In this document: positions 28,392-37,252 of the stretch, in pieces
Position numbering within the stretch: position 1 is the first letter of the stretch
How the letters are laid out: each line of letters begins with the position of its first letter
NCBI GenBank assembly: GCA_963790045.1
Contig: CAWBMS010000009.1
Location: 1 to 64,000 of the forward strand
Direction of reading: 5' to 3'
Source: DATKMP01 sp963790045
GTDB taxonomy: Bacteria; Bacteroidota; Ignavibacteria; UBA10030
DNA length: 64,000 nt
Program-made: the position numbers and the translations under genes
The notes under the pieces: model-generated
Database searches by the model: none
Told to the model about the DNA's origin: nothing
Seen by the model: the letters and a program-made list of their open reading frames with translations, nothing else

Positions 28392-29441
28392 ATGAAAATG
28401 CGAACACTCTTATTGCCGTTTTCTTTGTTCTATGGAATAGCGGTTGTTGTTCGCAATTGGTTCTTTGAAAAACAAATTTTAAAAACGACGAAGGTCAACG
28501 TGCCGGTTGTTTCGGTCGGCAATATTTCTGTCGGCGGTGTCGGAAAAACTCCATTGGTAGAATTGTTGATTGAAAAAATCTCTGCGTCATGCCAATGCGG
28601 CGTTGTCAGCAGAGGATACGGTAGAACATCGCGCGGAACAGTCGTTGTAAATGACAGTAAAGGAACATTCGCGCCGATTGATCAATCCGGCGATGAACCA
28701 AGCCAGCTTGCGCGAAAATTTCCAAACGCCATTATTGTTGTGGATGAACAACGAGTGCGTGGAGCGCACAAAGCGATCGAACTTGGCGCAACAGCAATTG
28801 TTTTAGATGATGGATTTCAGCACCGATATTTGCATCGCGATCTCGACATTGCCGTTGTAACAGCGAGAGAAATTCTCGATGGCGATTGGCTGCTTCCTGC
28901 GGGCAATCGTCGTGAACCGATGTCATCGTTACAGCGCGCAGATATTATCATCGTTTCTCGCTGTGAGGATCGCGCGACATTTGATTCAGTGGAAATGATG
29001 TTGAAACAATTTGTAAAACCAATAGCAGGTGTTCAAACGAAATTAAAATCTTTCAATCGTGTTTTGTCGGATCAGAAAAAAGGAGTTAAAGAAATTCAGG
29101 GAAAAGGTGTTGTTGCCTTTTCCGGAATCGGTCAACCCGAATCGTTTGAAGGAATGTTGAAACAATCTGGTGCTGAAATCATTGAACATTTTGTGTTCTC
29201 AGATCACCACTGGTACGAAGATGAAGATATGAGGCGAATTGAAAACACTTTTGAAAAACAGAAAGCTGATTATATCATTACCACAGAAAAAGATGCGGTG
29301 AGATTGCGGGATGAATATTCGGAGTCGTTCGTGAAACGATTACCGGTGTATGCTGCAGAAATTCGGCAGGAATTTCTTGCCGGTGAAAATTTGTTAGATG
29401 AATTGTTGAATCGGACTATAACGATTCAACACAAAAAATAA
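28392..29441 (+). CDS. lpxK: Tetraacyldisaccharide 4'-kinase LpxK
   Basis: A 349-residue membrane-associated kinase that phosphorylates the lipid A precursor at the 4' position. The P-loop is SVGGVGKTPLVE in the context VPVVSVGNI, and LDDGFQHRYLHRDLDI is the family's signature. The N-terminal hydrophobic segment tethers it to the membrane. It directly follows lpxB, the preceding step of the same pathway. Confidence 0.95.
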   Translation: MKMRTLLLPFSLFYGIAVVVRNWFFEKQILKTTKVNVPVVSVGNISVGGVGKTPLVELLIEKISASCQCGVVSRGYGRTSRGTVVVNDSKGTFAPIDQSGDEPSQLARKFPNAIIVVDEQRVRGAHKAIELGATAIVLDDGFQHRYLHRDLDIAVVTAREILDGDWLLPAGNRREPMSSLQRADIIIVSRCEDRATFDSVEMMLKQFVKPIAGVQTKLKSFNRVLSDQKKGVKEIQGKGVVAFSGIGQPESFEGMLKQSGAEIIEHFVFSDHHWYEDEDMRRIENTFEKQKADYIITTEKDAVRLRDEYSESFVKRLPVYAAEIRQEFLAGENLLDELLNRTITIQHKK

Positions 29442-29442
29442 A

Positions 29443-30168
29443 ATGCGTATTGGAATAACGGATACATTGAGCGGAGATATTTACGAAAATTATAATGACT
29501 GGTTGTATTCAGTTAACAGCGCGGTGGAATGCGTAAAACTTTCGTACCTCTTTAGCAGCACTGATGAATTGCAAGAACTGGACGGTTTGTTATTAACCGG
29601 CGGCGGTGACGTGCATCCGAAATATTACAACCATCACGACATCAAGAACAATGCAAAAAATGTTGATGAACAACGCGATGCGTTCGAGTTCGAATTGATC
29701 GACCAAGCGCTTGATTTTGAAATGCCGATCTTCGGTATCTGCCGCGGCATGCAAACAATGAATGTGTGCTTAAACGGCTCGCTTATTGTGGATTTGATTT
29801 CTTCGCGATTCGAATCACATACGGGCGGCGAAGAACCGATTCAGCATGCGCTTTCCGTTGTACCGAATACGCTGCTGCATGCGTTGACGGGCACGAATGA
29901 AACAGACGTGAATTCGTTTCATCATCAAGCTGTGGATCGGCTTGGACGCGGATTGATGGCGACGGCAGTTTCTCCTGATGGAGTGATCGAAGCTGCTGAG
30001 TGGATATTGAAAGATGGCATGCCGTTTTTGATGTTAGTGCAATGGCATCCCGAACGAACAAAAGAAAATTTATTGTCACACAAACTCGCGTTGATGTTTT
30101 TGCGCGAGGCAAAGAACTATAAGCAAATAAAGAACAATATACCAACGATAACTGAAAGGATAAACTAA
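29443..30168 (+). CDS. Class I glutamine-amidotransferase-like hydrolase (peptidase C26)
   Basis: A 241-residue protein of the gamma-glutamyl-GABA hydrolase (PuuD-like) family. It shows LLLTGGGDVHPKYY, the nucleophile elbow GICRGMQTMNV (Cys), NSFHHQAVDRLG and the catalytic His-Glu of QWHPER. It cleaves gamma-glutamyl amides. It starts 1 base after lpxK, but no polyamine-degradation partner is nearby, so the true substrate is unclear. Confidence 0.88.
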   Translation: MRIGITDTLSGDIYENYNDWLYSVNSAVECVKLSYLFSSTDELQELDGLLLTGGGDVHPKYYNHHDIKNNAKNVDEQRDAFEFELIDQALDFEMPIFGICRGMQTMNVCLNGSLIVDLISSRFESHTGGEEPIQHALSVVPNTLLHALTGTNETDVNSFHHQAVDRLGRGLMATAVSPDGVIEAAEWILKDGMPFLMLVQWHPERTKENLLSHKLALMFLREAKNYKQIKNNIPTITERIN

Positions 30169-30170
30169 TC

Positions 30171-32894
30171 ATGGCAAAAACGAAACATGTCTATTTCTTT
30201 GGCGCCGGCAAAGCCGAAGCTAAAGGCGCAGAACTGTCGAAAGATGTTCTTGGCGGTAAAGGCACCGGCCTGATGGAGATGACCTCTATCGGACTTCCCG
30301 TACCGGCAGGATTCACCGTCACAATTCAAACGTGCGCGGAATATTACAAACTCAATCGCAAACTTCCCAAAGGGCTTGAGAAAGAAGTTCTCGATGCGTT
30401 GAAGAAGCTTGAGAAAACAACGAAGAAAAAATTAGGCGATGCAAAAGATCCGTTGCTTGTGTCTGTCCGTTCCGGCGCTGCGCGTTCGATGCCTGGGATG
30501 CTTGAGACAATTTTAAATCTCGGCTTGAACGATCAATCCGTCGAAGGTCTCGCTGCAAAAACTGGCAATCCGCGTTTTGCATACGATAGCTATCGCCGTT
30601 TCATTCAAATGTACAGCACCACCGCCATGGGACTTTCTAAAGAACCGATGGAAGACATGCTGCACCGCATGAAACAGCAGATCGGTGTGAAGACCGATCC
30701 TGAAATTCCAGCAGAAAAATTAAAAGAATTGTGCAATCAGTTCAAAGCATTTTATAAAGAAAAGAAAGGCGAAGAATTCCCGCAGGATCCGATCGAACAA
30801 CTTTGGGGCGCTCTTATGGCGGTCTTCAATAGCTGGGAAGCAGAGAAAGCTGTTACATATCGCCGCGTCGAAAAAATCACCGACCTTATCGGAACAGCCG
30901 TGAATATTGTTCAGATGGTGTTCGGGAACAAGGGTGATAATTCCGGTACGGGCGTATGTTTTACGCGTGACCCGAACAGCGGCGAAAATGTTTTCTATGG
31001 CGATTGCCTCATCAATGCACAGGGTGAAGATGTTGTTGCCGGTATTCGTACACCGATGAAGTTGATCGAGTTGGAAAGCCGCCTGCCGGTTGCATACAAG
31101 CAATTGACAAAAGTTCGTAAGACGCTCGAATCCTATTATAAAGAAATGCAAGACCTCGAGTTCACTATCGAAGACGAAAAGCTGTATATGCTGCAATGCC
31201 GTACCGGCAAGCGCTTGCCGGCTGCCGCATTTAAGATGGCGGTCGATATGGTCGGTGAAAAACTTATCACCAAAGAACAAGCTGTTTCACGCATTACACC
31301 GGAACAGATCGAAGGTGTGTTCTATCCGATCATCGATGTGAAGACGGTCGGTGCACCGAAGTTGAAAGAGCTTCTCATTGCAAAAGGAATCGATGCAGTT
31401 CCGGGCGCAGCGGTTGGTAAAGTTGTGTTCACTGCTGCTGAAGCGGAAGAAATGGAAAAGAGCGGCGCAAAAGTTATTTTGGTCCGCAAAGAAACCTCGC
31501 CGGAAGACGTCGGTGGTATGCATGCGGCACAGGGTATTTTAACAGCAACGGGCGGAAAGACCAGTCATGCGGCTGTCGTTGCTCGCGGTTGGGGAAAATG
31601 TTGCGTTGTCGGATGCGAATCATTGGATATCGATTACAATACCAAGCAGATGAAAGTCGGCGGAAAGGTCGTGAAGCAAGGCGATGAAATTACCTTGAAT
31701 GGCACCACCGGCGAAGTGTTCCTCAGCGGATTGCCGTTGATTAAGCCGGAACAGTCTGAAGAATTCCGTACGCTGTTGAAATGGTGCGATGAAATCCGCA
31801 CGTTGAAAGTTCGTACGAATGCGGACACGCCCTACGATGCACAGAATGCCATCAGGCTTGGCGCCGAAGGTATCGGCCTTTGCCGTACCGAACACATGTT
31901 CTTCGATACCGAGGAACGACGGTTGGCGATTCAGGAAATGATCGTTGCCGAGAATGTTGAAACACGCAAGAAGGCGCTTGCCAAATTGCTGCCGTTTCAG
32001 CGTGCAGACTTCGAAGGCATCTTTGAAGCGATGGCAGGCAAACCGGTCACGATTCGTTTGATCGATCCGCCGTTGCATGAATTCACGCCGAAAGATGACG
32101 CCGGTGTCAACAAACTTTCTGTTGTGACAGGATTAAGTCCGGAAAAAATTCGCCACCGTTGCGATCAATTGCATGAAAGCAACCCGATGCTTGGCCATCG
32201 CGGTTGCCGGTTGTGCATCACGTATCCCGAAATTCTCGATATGCAAGTGACCGCGATTATCGAAGCGGCAATCAATATCGCGAACAAAGGATTGAAGGTT
32301 GAACCGGAAATCATGATTCCGTTGACTATCGATCAAAAAGAATTCAAAATTCTTGAAAAACAAACACGTGGTGTTGCTGATGCGTTGATTGCAAAAGCCG
32401 GATCCAAAATAAAGTATATGGTCGGCACGATGATCGAGATTCCTCGCGCAGCGCTGCTTGCCGATAAGATTGCCGAAAACGCAGAATTCTTTTCCTGCGG
32501 AACGAACGACTTAACGCAGATGACCCTCGGGTTGTCGCGCGATGACGCCGGACGATTCCTGCCGGATTATGTGAAGAGCGAAAAAGACGGCGGCAAAGCG
32601 ATCTTTGCAGACGATCCGTTCCAATCGTTGGATCAAAGCGGCGTCGGCTTGTTAGTGAAGATGGCAATTGAAAAAGGCCGTTCCACTCGCAAGAATCTGA
32701 AGGTCGGTATTTGCGGCGAGCATGGCGGCGAAGCCAAGAGCGTAAAGTTCTGTCACTCCGTTGGTATGAACTATGTAAGCTGCTCACCGTTCCGTGTACC
32801 AATCGCACGATTGGCAGCGGCACAAGCAGTGCTCGAAGCGAAAGCAAGCGCCAAGAAAGCGGTTGCAAAGAAAAAAACAGCACGCAAAAAGTAA
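30171..32894 (+). CDS. ppdK: Pyruvate, phosphate dikinase
   Basis: A 907-residue enzyme interconverting pyruvate + ATP + Pi with PEP + AMP + PPi. Seen in order: the ATP-grasp part (LGGKGTGLMEM, SVRSGAARSMPGM), the phosphohistidine domain (GGKTSHAAVVARGWGKCCV) and the PEP/pyruvate barrel (GLCRTEHMFF, ACGTND-like FSCGTNDLTQMTLG, ICGEHGG). The C-terminus carries an extra Ala/Lys-rich tail of about 20 residues (AKASAKKAVAKKKTARKK). A terminator follows. Confidence 0.96.
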   Translation: MAKTKHVYFFGAGKAEAKGAELSKDVLGGKGTGLMEMTSIGLPVPAGFTVTIQTCAEYYKLNRKLPKGLEKEVLDALKKLEKTTKKKLGDAKDPLLVSVRSGAARSMPGMLETILNLGLNDQSVEGLAAKTGNPRFAYDSYRRFIQMYSTTAMGLSKEPMEDMLHRMKQQIGVKTDPEIPAEKLKELCNQFKAFYKEKKGEEFPQDPIEQLWGALMAVFNSWEAEKAVTYRRVEKITDLIGTAVNIVQMVFGNKGDNSGTGVCFTRDPNSGENVFYGDCLINAQGEDVVAGIRTPMKLIELESRLPVAYKQLTKVRKTLESYYKEMQDLEFTIEDEKLYMLQCRTGKRLPAAAFKMAVDMVGEKLITKEQAVSRITPEQIEGVFYPIIDVKTVGAPKLKELLIAKGIDAVPGAAVGKVVFTAAEAEEMEKSGAKVILVRKETSPEDVGGMHAAQGILTATGGKTSHAAVVARGWGKCCVVGCESLDIDYNTKQMKVGGKVVKQGDEITLNGTTGEVFLSGLPLIKPEQSEEFRTLLKWCDEIRTLKVRTNADTPYDAQNAIRLGAEGIGLCRTEHMFFDTEERRLAIQEMIVAENVETRKKALAKLLPFQRADFEGIFEAMAGKPVTIRLIDPPLHEFTPKDDAGVNKLSVVTGLSPEKIRHRCDQLHESNPMLGHRGCRLCITYPEILDMQVTAIIEAAINIANKGLKVEPEIMIPLTIDQKEFKILEKQTRGVADALIAKAGSKIKYMVGTMIEIPRAALLADKIAENAEFFSCGTNDLTQMTLGLSRDDAGRFLPDYVKSEKDGGKAIFADDPFQSLDQSGVGLLVKMAIEKGRSTRKNLKVGICGEHGGEAKSVKFCHSVGMNYVSCSPFRVPIARLAAAQAVLEAKASAKKAVAKKKTARKK

Positions 32895-32916
32895 TTCGTG
32901 CATTCATTAATTCACA

Positions 32917-32950
32917 GAGGCGGCGATTGTATCCGCCGCCTCTTTTTATT
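32917..32950 (+). terminator. Rho-independent terminator after ppdK
   Basis: Perfect 9-bp arms GAGGCGGCG (32917-32925) and CGCCGCCTC (32934-32942) with an 8-base loop, followed by TTTTT. It ends the smc-to-ppdK run and separates it from queA. Confidence 0.9.
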
Positions 32951-32972
32951 CTACTATTATTAGGGAAAGGAT

Positions 32973-34016
32973 ATGAGCATGAAGCTCTCCGATTTCAAAT
33001 ATCCGCTTCCGCGCAATCTCGTCGCGAAACATCCTGCGAGTCCGCGTGATCACTCAAATCTTATGGTGCTGCACCGGACGGATGATTCCATCGAAGACCG
33101 GAAGTTTTATGAAATCGCTGATTATTTTCAAAAGGGCGATTGCCTGGTCGTGAATGAAACGAAAGTGTTTCAAGCACGGATGTACGGCAAAAAAGAAAAA
33201 ACGAACGCAAAGATCGAAGTTTTTCTTCTCCGCGAACTTAATCACGAAGAAAATATTTGGGATGTGATCGTTGACCCGGCGCGAAAAGTGCGCATCGGCA
33301 ACAAAATATATTTTGACGACAACAAACTGTGGTGTGAGGTGATCGACAACACGACATCGCGCGGACGTACGGTGCGCTTTAATCATAAAGGCGATCTGTT
33401 TAAATTGATCGATCGTATTGGTGTAACACCGCTGCCGCATTACATCAAGCGTGATCCGACGGAAAAAGATAAAGAAAGTTATCAAACGGTATATGCAAAC
33501 ACCGTTGGCGCTGTGGCAGCACCGACAGCCGGACTGCATTTTACCAAAGCGCTGTTGAAAAAACTTGAAGCCAAAGGCGTCAAAATTGTACCGGTAATTC
33601 TGCACATCGGCATCGGGACATTCCGTACGGTGGAAGTGGAAGACCTGACAAAACACAAAATGGATTCGGAATTTTTTGAAGTGCCGATGAGCACGGTGGA
33701 GATGGTCAATAAAACCATCGATGCGAAACATCAAGTGTTTGTTGTGGGAACGAGTACGTGCCGCGCATTAGAATCCAGCGTGACGGCAGATGGGCATCTG
33801 AAACCGGCAAAGGGCTGGACGGATAAATTTATTTTCCCGCCATACGATTTCAAAGTGGCGGATCATTTAATTACCAACTTCCATCTTCCGGAATCGACAT
33901 TGCTGATGCTCGTGAGTGCATTTGCCGGGCATGATTTGATGATGAAAGGGTACAAGAAGGCAGTCAAAGACGGCTATCGTTTCTATAGCTACGGTGATGC
34001 CATGTTGATACTCTAA
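32973..34016 (+). CDS. queA: S-adenosylmethionine:tRNA ribosyltransferase-isomerase QueA
   Basis: A 347-residue enzyme of queuosine synthesis that moves the ribosyl part of SAM onto preQ1 in tRNA. The start DFKYPLPRNLVAKHPASPRDHSNLMVL, the segment TVGAVAAPTAGLHFT, HIGIGTFRTVEVED and NFHLPESTLLMLVSAF are all hallmarks. An AAAGG ribosome site precedes the ATG; a second in-frame ATG at 32979 is possible. It is flanked by terminators on both sides and is a single-gene unit. Confidence 0.96.
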   Translation: MSMKLSDFKYPLPRNLVAKHPASPRDHSNLMVLHRTDDSIEDRKFYEIADYFQKGDCLVVNETKVFQARMYGKKEKTNAKIEVFLLRELNHEENIWDVIVDPARKVRIGNKIYFDDNKLWCEVIDNTTSRGRTVRFNHKGDLFKLIDRIGVTPLPHYIKRDPTEKDKESYQTVYANTVGAVAAPTAGLHFTKALLKKLEAKGVKIVPVILHIGIGTFRTVEVEDLTKHKMDSEFFEVPMSTVEMVNKTIDAKHQVFVVGTSTCRALESSVTADGHLKPAKGWTDKFIFPPYDFKVADHLITNFHLPESTLLMLVSAFAGHDLMMKGYKKAVKDGYRFYSYGDAMLIL

Positions 34017-34034
34017 CATTATGCATGGCCAGAA

Positions 34035-34087
34035 GAGGGAATTTTACACCGGCAATAGTGTACGGCGATAAAATTCCCTCGTATTTT
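34035..34087 (+). terminator. Rho-independent terminator after queA
   Basis: Perfect 12-bp arms GAGGGAATTTTA (34035-34046) and TAAAATTCCCTC (34069-34080) with a 22-base loop, followed by a run of T (gtatttttt). Confidence 0.85.
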
Positions 34088-34112
34088 TTCATCAATAAAA
34101 AATAATAACCGA

Positions 34113-34832
34113 ATGACACGAACAAGACATAAAGTGTTTGCGATTATTCCTGCAGCGGGTTCCGGTACACGGATTGGCGGCGCGGTCAAGAAACAATTTC
34201 TGCCCCTCAAAGGCAAACCGATTCTCGTGCACACCTTGCGACGATTTGAATTTTGTCCGGAGGTGGATGAAATTGCTGTCGCCGTTCCTGAATCAGCGAT
34301 TGTGGAGGTGGAATCGTTAGTGTCACGGTATCGTCTGCATAAAGTAAATAAAGTTGTTATCGGCGGTACACTGAGACAGGATTCAGTTGGCAACGCGCTG
34401 CTCCGATTGGATATGAAGCCGGAAGATATTGTGCTGGTGCATGACGGCGTTCGCCCGTTTGTTGAACGCAAGCGCATCAACCATTTAATCAAAATGTGCA
34501 AAGAGCATGGCGCAGCAGTGCTTGCCGTGCAGCCGAAAGATACCGTACGTCGTTCTACCGGCGGACATTTTTTTGATCAAACATTGGATCGCAATGCCCT
34601 CTGGCTTATTCAAACGCCGCAAGCATTTCGTGCCGAAGTGTTATTGAAGGCATTTGAAAAAGCAAAGCAGGAAAAATTTTATTCCACCGACGAAGCAGCA
34701 TTGGTAGAACGGCTTGGCATAAAAGCGCGTATCGTTGAAGGAAGTTACGACAACATCAAAATCACGACTGCGGAAGATTTGGAATTGGGAACGCTCATAC
34801 TTGACCGCTGGACTGCAAAAGGAATTGAGTAG
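34113..34832 (+). CDS. ispD: 2-C-methyl-D-erythritol 4-phosphate cytidylyltransferase
   Basis: A 239-residue enzyme of the MEP isoprenoid pathway. The CTP-binding start is IIPAAGSGTRIGGAVKKQFLPL; VLVHDGVRPFV and the late segment YDNIKITTAEDL are family signatures. It makes CDP-methylerythritol, feeding the isoprenoid supply used by the HpnC/HpnD genes at the end of the window. Confidence 0.95.
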   Translation: MTRTRHKVFAIIPAAGSGTRIGGAVKKQFLPLKGKPILVHTLRRFEFCPEVDEIAVAVPESAIVEVESLVSRYRLHKVNKVVIGGTLRQDSVGNALLRLDMKPEDIVLVHDGVRPFVERKRINHLIKMCKEHGAAVLAVQPKDTVRRSTGGHFFDQTLDRNALWLIQTPQAFRAEVLLKAFEKAKQEKFYSTDEAALVERLGIKARIVEGSYDNIKITTAEDLELGTLILDRWTAKGIE

Positions 34833-34987
34833 TAATAATTTTTTTCCACCGCTGGCTCTTATTCTTCAATTCGCCCATCTTTCTTATTATTGATGATCCA
34901 TTCATCCCAATCATTTGATTTTTCCTGTGGAAAGTTCTATATTAAATATACGTTGATAGAGTAAGAGACAATGAAAAGGTTGAATCG

Positions 34988-35672
34988 ATGATTAATATGG
35001 TGCTTGTGGTGCTGTTGAGTTACGCGGTGGGATCGATACCGACAGCAATTATACTTTCCAAATGGCGACATGGATTTGATATTCGAACAAAAGGAAGCGG
35101 CAATGCAGGCAGTACGAATGTATTCCGTGTACATCGGTTGGAAGTCCGGCGTGTTCGTCATGGCTATTGATTTGTTGAAAGGATTATTTGCCACATCGGT
35201 TATCTCTCGATTATTTTGGGATCCCACGCTTCCATTTTATAACCACACACCGTTTGATGACTTTACGATTATACAAATGATCTGCGGCGGCGCCGCCATC
35301 GTTGGTCACGTGTGGACGATGTTTGCCGGCTTCAAAGGCGGCAAAGGTATCGCTACGGCAGCAGGTATGCTCCTCGGGCTTACCCCCACAGAATTTATTG
35401 TTTCGGTTCTTGTGTTTATTATTTTCTTTTTTGCATTCCGCTATGTCTCGCTTGGTTCCATTATGGCGTCAATTGCATTTCCGTTGACGCTTATCATTCG
35501 GTACAATGTTTTATCGGATGAAATCCACAGTTATAAAACGCTGGTATTTTTCAGTATAGGCATTGCGCTGTTTTTGATTTATTCGCATCGCGCCAACATT
35601 AAGCGTTTATGGGCAGGCACAGAAAAGAAAATTACCAATTTCAAAGGACGAACAGAAGAAGTACATCTCTAA
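34988..35672 (+). CDS. plsY: Glycerol-3-phosphate acyltransferase PlsY (one frameshift)
   Basis: A membrane acyltransferase that uses acyl-phosphate to acylate glycerol-3-phosphate. The first frame gives AVGSIPTAIILSKWRHGFDIRTKGSGNAGSTNVFRV. After an extra base near 35130-35134 the second frame continues IGWKSGVFVMAIDLLKG, then GHVWTMFAGFKGGKGIATAAGMLLGL, the conserved substrate loop. The reconstructed protein is about 227 residues with five or more membrane segments. It is followed by gpsA, which supplies the substrate. Confidence 0.92.
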
Positions 35673-35717
35673 AGTGCGTCTGTTGAAATCTGCTTTTCAA
35701 CAACGAAGTACATTCCT

Positions 35718-36719
35718 ATGAAAGTTACCGTTCTTGGCTCCGGAAGCTGGGGCACGACGCTCGCATTTGTATTGCGCAATAATGGGCACGAAGTGAACCT
35801 CTGGACATTTAGCGCCGAGGAAGCTAAGTGGATGCGTGAAAAACATGAATGCCAATTCCTTCCCGGTTTGAAATTTCCGCCGGAACTGTTCATCTCTACC
35901 GATATTGAAGCAGCATGCAATCAACGGGATATGATCGTTGCCGCGGTGCCTTCGCAATTTCTGCGTTCAGTCTTGCAGCGCATCGCCCATCTTGATCTTG
36001 CCCGTACGGTTATTTGTAACGTGGCGAAGGGAATCGAAAACGGTTCACTGATGACAATGTCCGAAGTGTTGTTGGATGTCTTAATGTACGAGCGCAAAGA
36101 AAACCTTGCCATCCTTTCCGGCCCAAGTCATGCAGAAGAAGTCAGCATCAAAATTCCAACCATGGTTGTGTCTGCATCTTTCAATATGAAAACCGCACGG
36201 TTTGTCCAAGATGCTTTTATGAACGACTACTTTCGTGTGTATGTCAACGAAGATGTTCGCGGCGTGGAACTCGGCGGCGCGATTAAAAATGTTATCGCCA
36301 TCGGCGCGGGCTTGAGCGACGGCGCGGGATTCGGCGACAACACCAAAGCCGCCATTATGACGCGCGGTGTGTACGAAATTACACGGCTCGGTGCAAAGAT
36401 GGGCGCGCAGCCGATTACTTTTGCTGGACTTTCCGGTATGGGCGATCTCATCGTGACGTGTATGAGCCGACACAGTCGCAACCGATTTGTCGGCGAAGAA
36501 ATTGGAAAAGGAAAAAGTGTGAGCGATGTGTTGGGCGATATGAAGATGGTTGCGGAAGGCGTGCCGACAGCAAAATCCGTGCACCAGCTTGCGCACAAAC
36601 ATCGTATTGAAATGCCGATGGCGGAAGAAGTCTATAAGGTTTTATTTGAAGATAAGAACCCGCGGCAGGCCACACTTGATCTCATGGGGCGCGATACGCG
36701 CGGCGAAGGCGCGCACTAA
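35718..36719 (+). CDS. gpsA: Glycerol-3-phosphate dehydrogenase [NAD(P)+]
   Basis: A 333-residue soluble enzyme that makes sn-glycerol-3-phosphate from dihydroxyacetone phosphate. The Rossmann start is VTVLGSGSWGTTLAFVL. NVAKGIE and LSGPSHAEEV are catalytic-region motifs, and ELGGAIKNVIAIGAGLSDG contains the catalytic Lys. It lies 45 bases after plsY, the next step in phospholipid synthesis. Confidence 0.96.
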   Translation: MKVTVLGSGSWGTTLAFVLRNNGHEVNLWTFSAEEAKWMREKHECQFLPGLKFPPELFISTDIEAACNQRDMIVAAVPSQFLRSVLQRIAHLDLARTVICNVAKGIENGSLMTMSEVLLDVLMYERKENLAILSGPSHAEEVSIKIPTMVVSASFNMKTARFVQDAFMNDYFRVYVNEDVRGVELGGAIKNVIAIGAGLSDGAGFGDNTKAAIMTRGVYEITRLGAKMGAQPITFAGLSGMGDLIVTCMSRHSRNRFVGEEIGKGKSVSDVLGDMKMVAEGVPTAKSVHQLAHKHRIEMPMAEEVYKVLFEDKNPRQATLDLMGRDTRGEGAH

Positions 36720-36827
36720 AAAACTCCGGCGGTAAAGTACTAAGCAGGGAATATGTTGTACTGCATGACCTCTTTTGTTCATGAGGGTTACGCTTCGTTG
36801 AAACTTCTTCCCAGCAGAGAAAGCATT

Positions 36828-36914
36828 TTATTTTTTCAAGACGTTATCCAAAGCACGAATCTTTTCTTTAATGCTTGAGGGCGTTGGATGTTTTTTGTGC
36901 CGAGGTGAATTCAT
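36828..36914 (-). CDS. Possible 28-residue basic peptide
   Basis: A short frame MNSPRHKKHPTP... ending LDNVLKK. Its ATG overlaps the stop of the small membrane protein upstream (ATGA overlap), which suggests translational coupling. It is very basic. There is no other support, so this is a tentative call. Confidence 0.25.
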   Translation of the reverse strand: MNSPRHKKHPTPSSIKEKIRALDNVLKK

Positions 36915-37090
36915 ATCGATTTATTTTTCCGTAAACTCAAACCGTACGTAATATTAAAGACTATGGATAAACCCGTAAGCAGGCCAATGGTAAATGAAAC
37001 TACATCGCTTCCTTTTGCAAAATGATTAAGAAGAATGCTGATTGCCAAGGCAAATTGCCCGACGACTAAATAGAGTTTTTTATCATTCAT
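36911..37090 (-). CDS. Small two-helix membrane protein
   Basis: A 59-residue protein, MNDKKLYLVVGQFALAISIL at the start and LSLRKNKSI at the end, with two hydrophobic helices (about 6-22 and 30-48) joined by a polar turn and a positively charged C-terminus. The ribosome site AAAGGAAG is 5 bases before the ATG. It is too short for common length cut-offs but has the look of a real gene: good ribosome site, no rare features, hydrophobic pattern on one frame only. Function unknown. Confidence 0.65.
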   Translation of the reverse strand: MNDKKLYLVVGQFALAISILLNHFAKGSDVVSFTIGLLTGLSIVFNITYGLSLRKNKSI

Positions 37091-37165
37091 GGATGCTTCC
37101 TTTATGATGTATTGTTTTCGTTTTATCGCAATTCCACGCAGCGGGATTGCTCTTGTATGCGTTTG

Positions 37166-37207
37166 TTTTGCACTTCCTTCGGCAAGCTCAGGACAAATTG
37201 TGCAAAA
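37166..37207. repeat. Hairpin element with a CCTTCGGCAAGCTCAGGA-type core
   Basis: Outer arms TTTTGCAC (37166-37173) and GTGCAAAA (37200-37207) enclose TTCCTTCGGCAAGCTCAGGA, itself able to fold TCCT/AGGA. The core is very like a short palindromic sequence that I recall seeing in intergenic positions of many unrelated bacterial genomes. It lies between the peptidase gene and the small membrane gene, in a 160-base gap. Confidence 0.45.
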
Positions 37208-37216
37208 ACATTTTTA

Positions 37217-37234
37217 TGCTTCCAGTTCTTTTTA
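37217..37234. repeat. 18-bp direct repeat, copy 1
   Basis: TGCTTCCAGTTCTTTTTA here recurs exactly at 38196-38213. Each copy sits just after the stop codon of a minus-strand gene (37253 and 38220), so the gene at 37253-38086 is bracketed by the two copies. Confidence 0.6.
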
Positions 37235-37252
37235 TCATGGTTTTGTGGCGTT

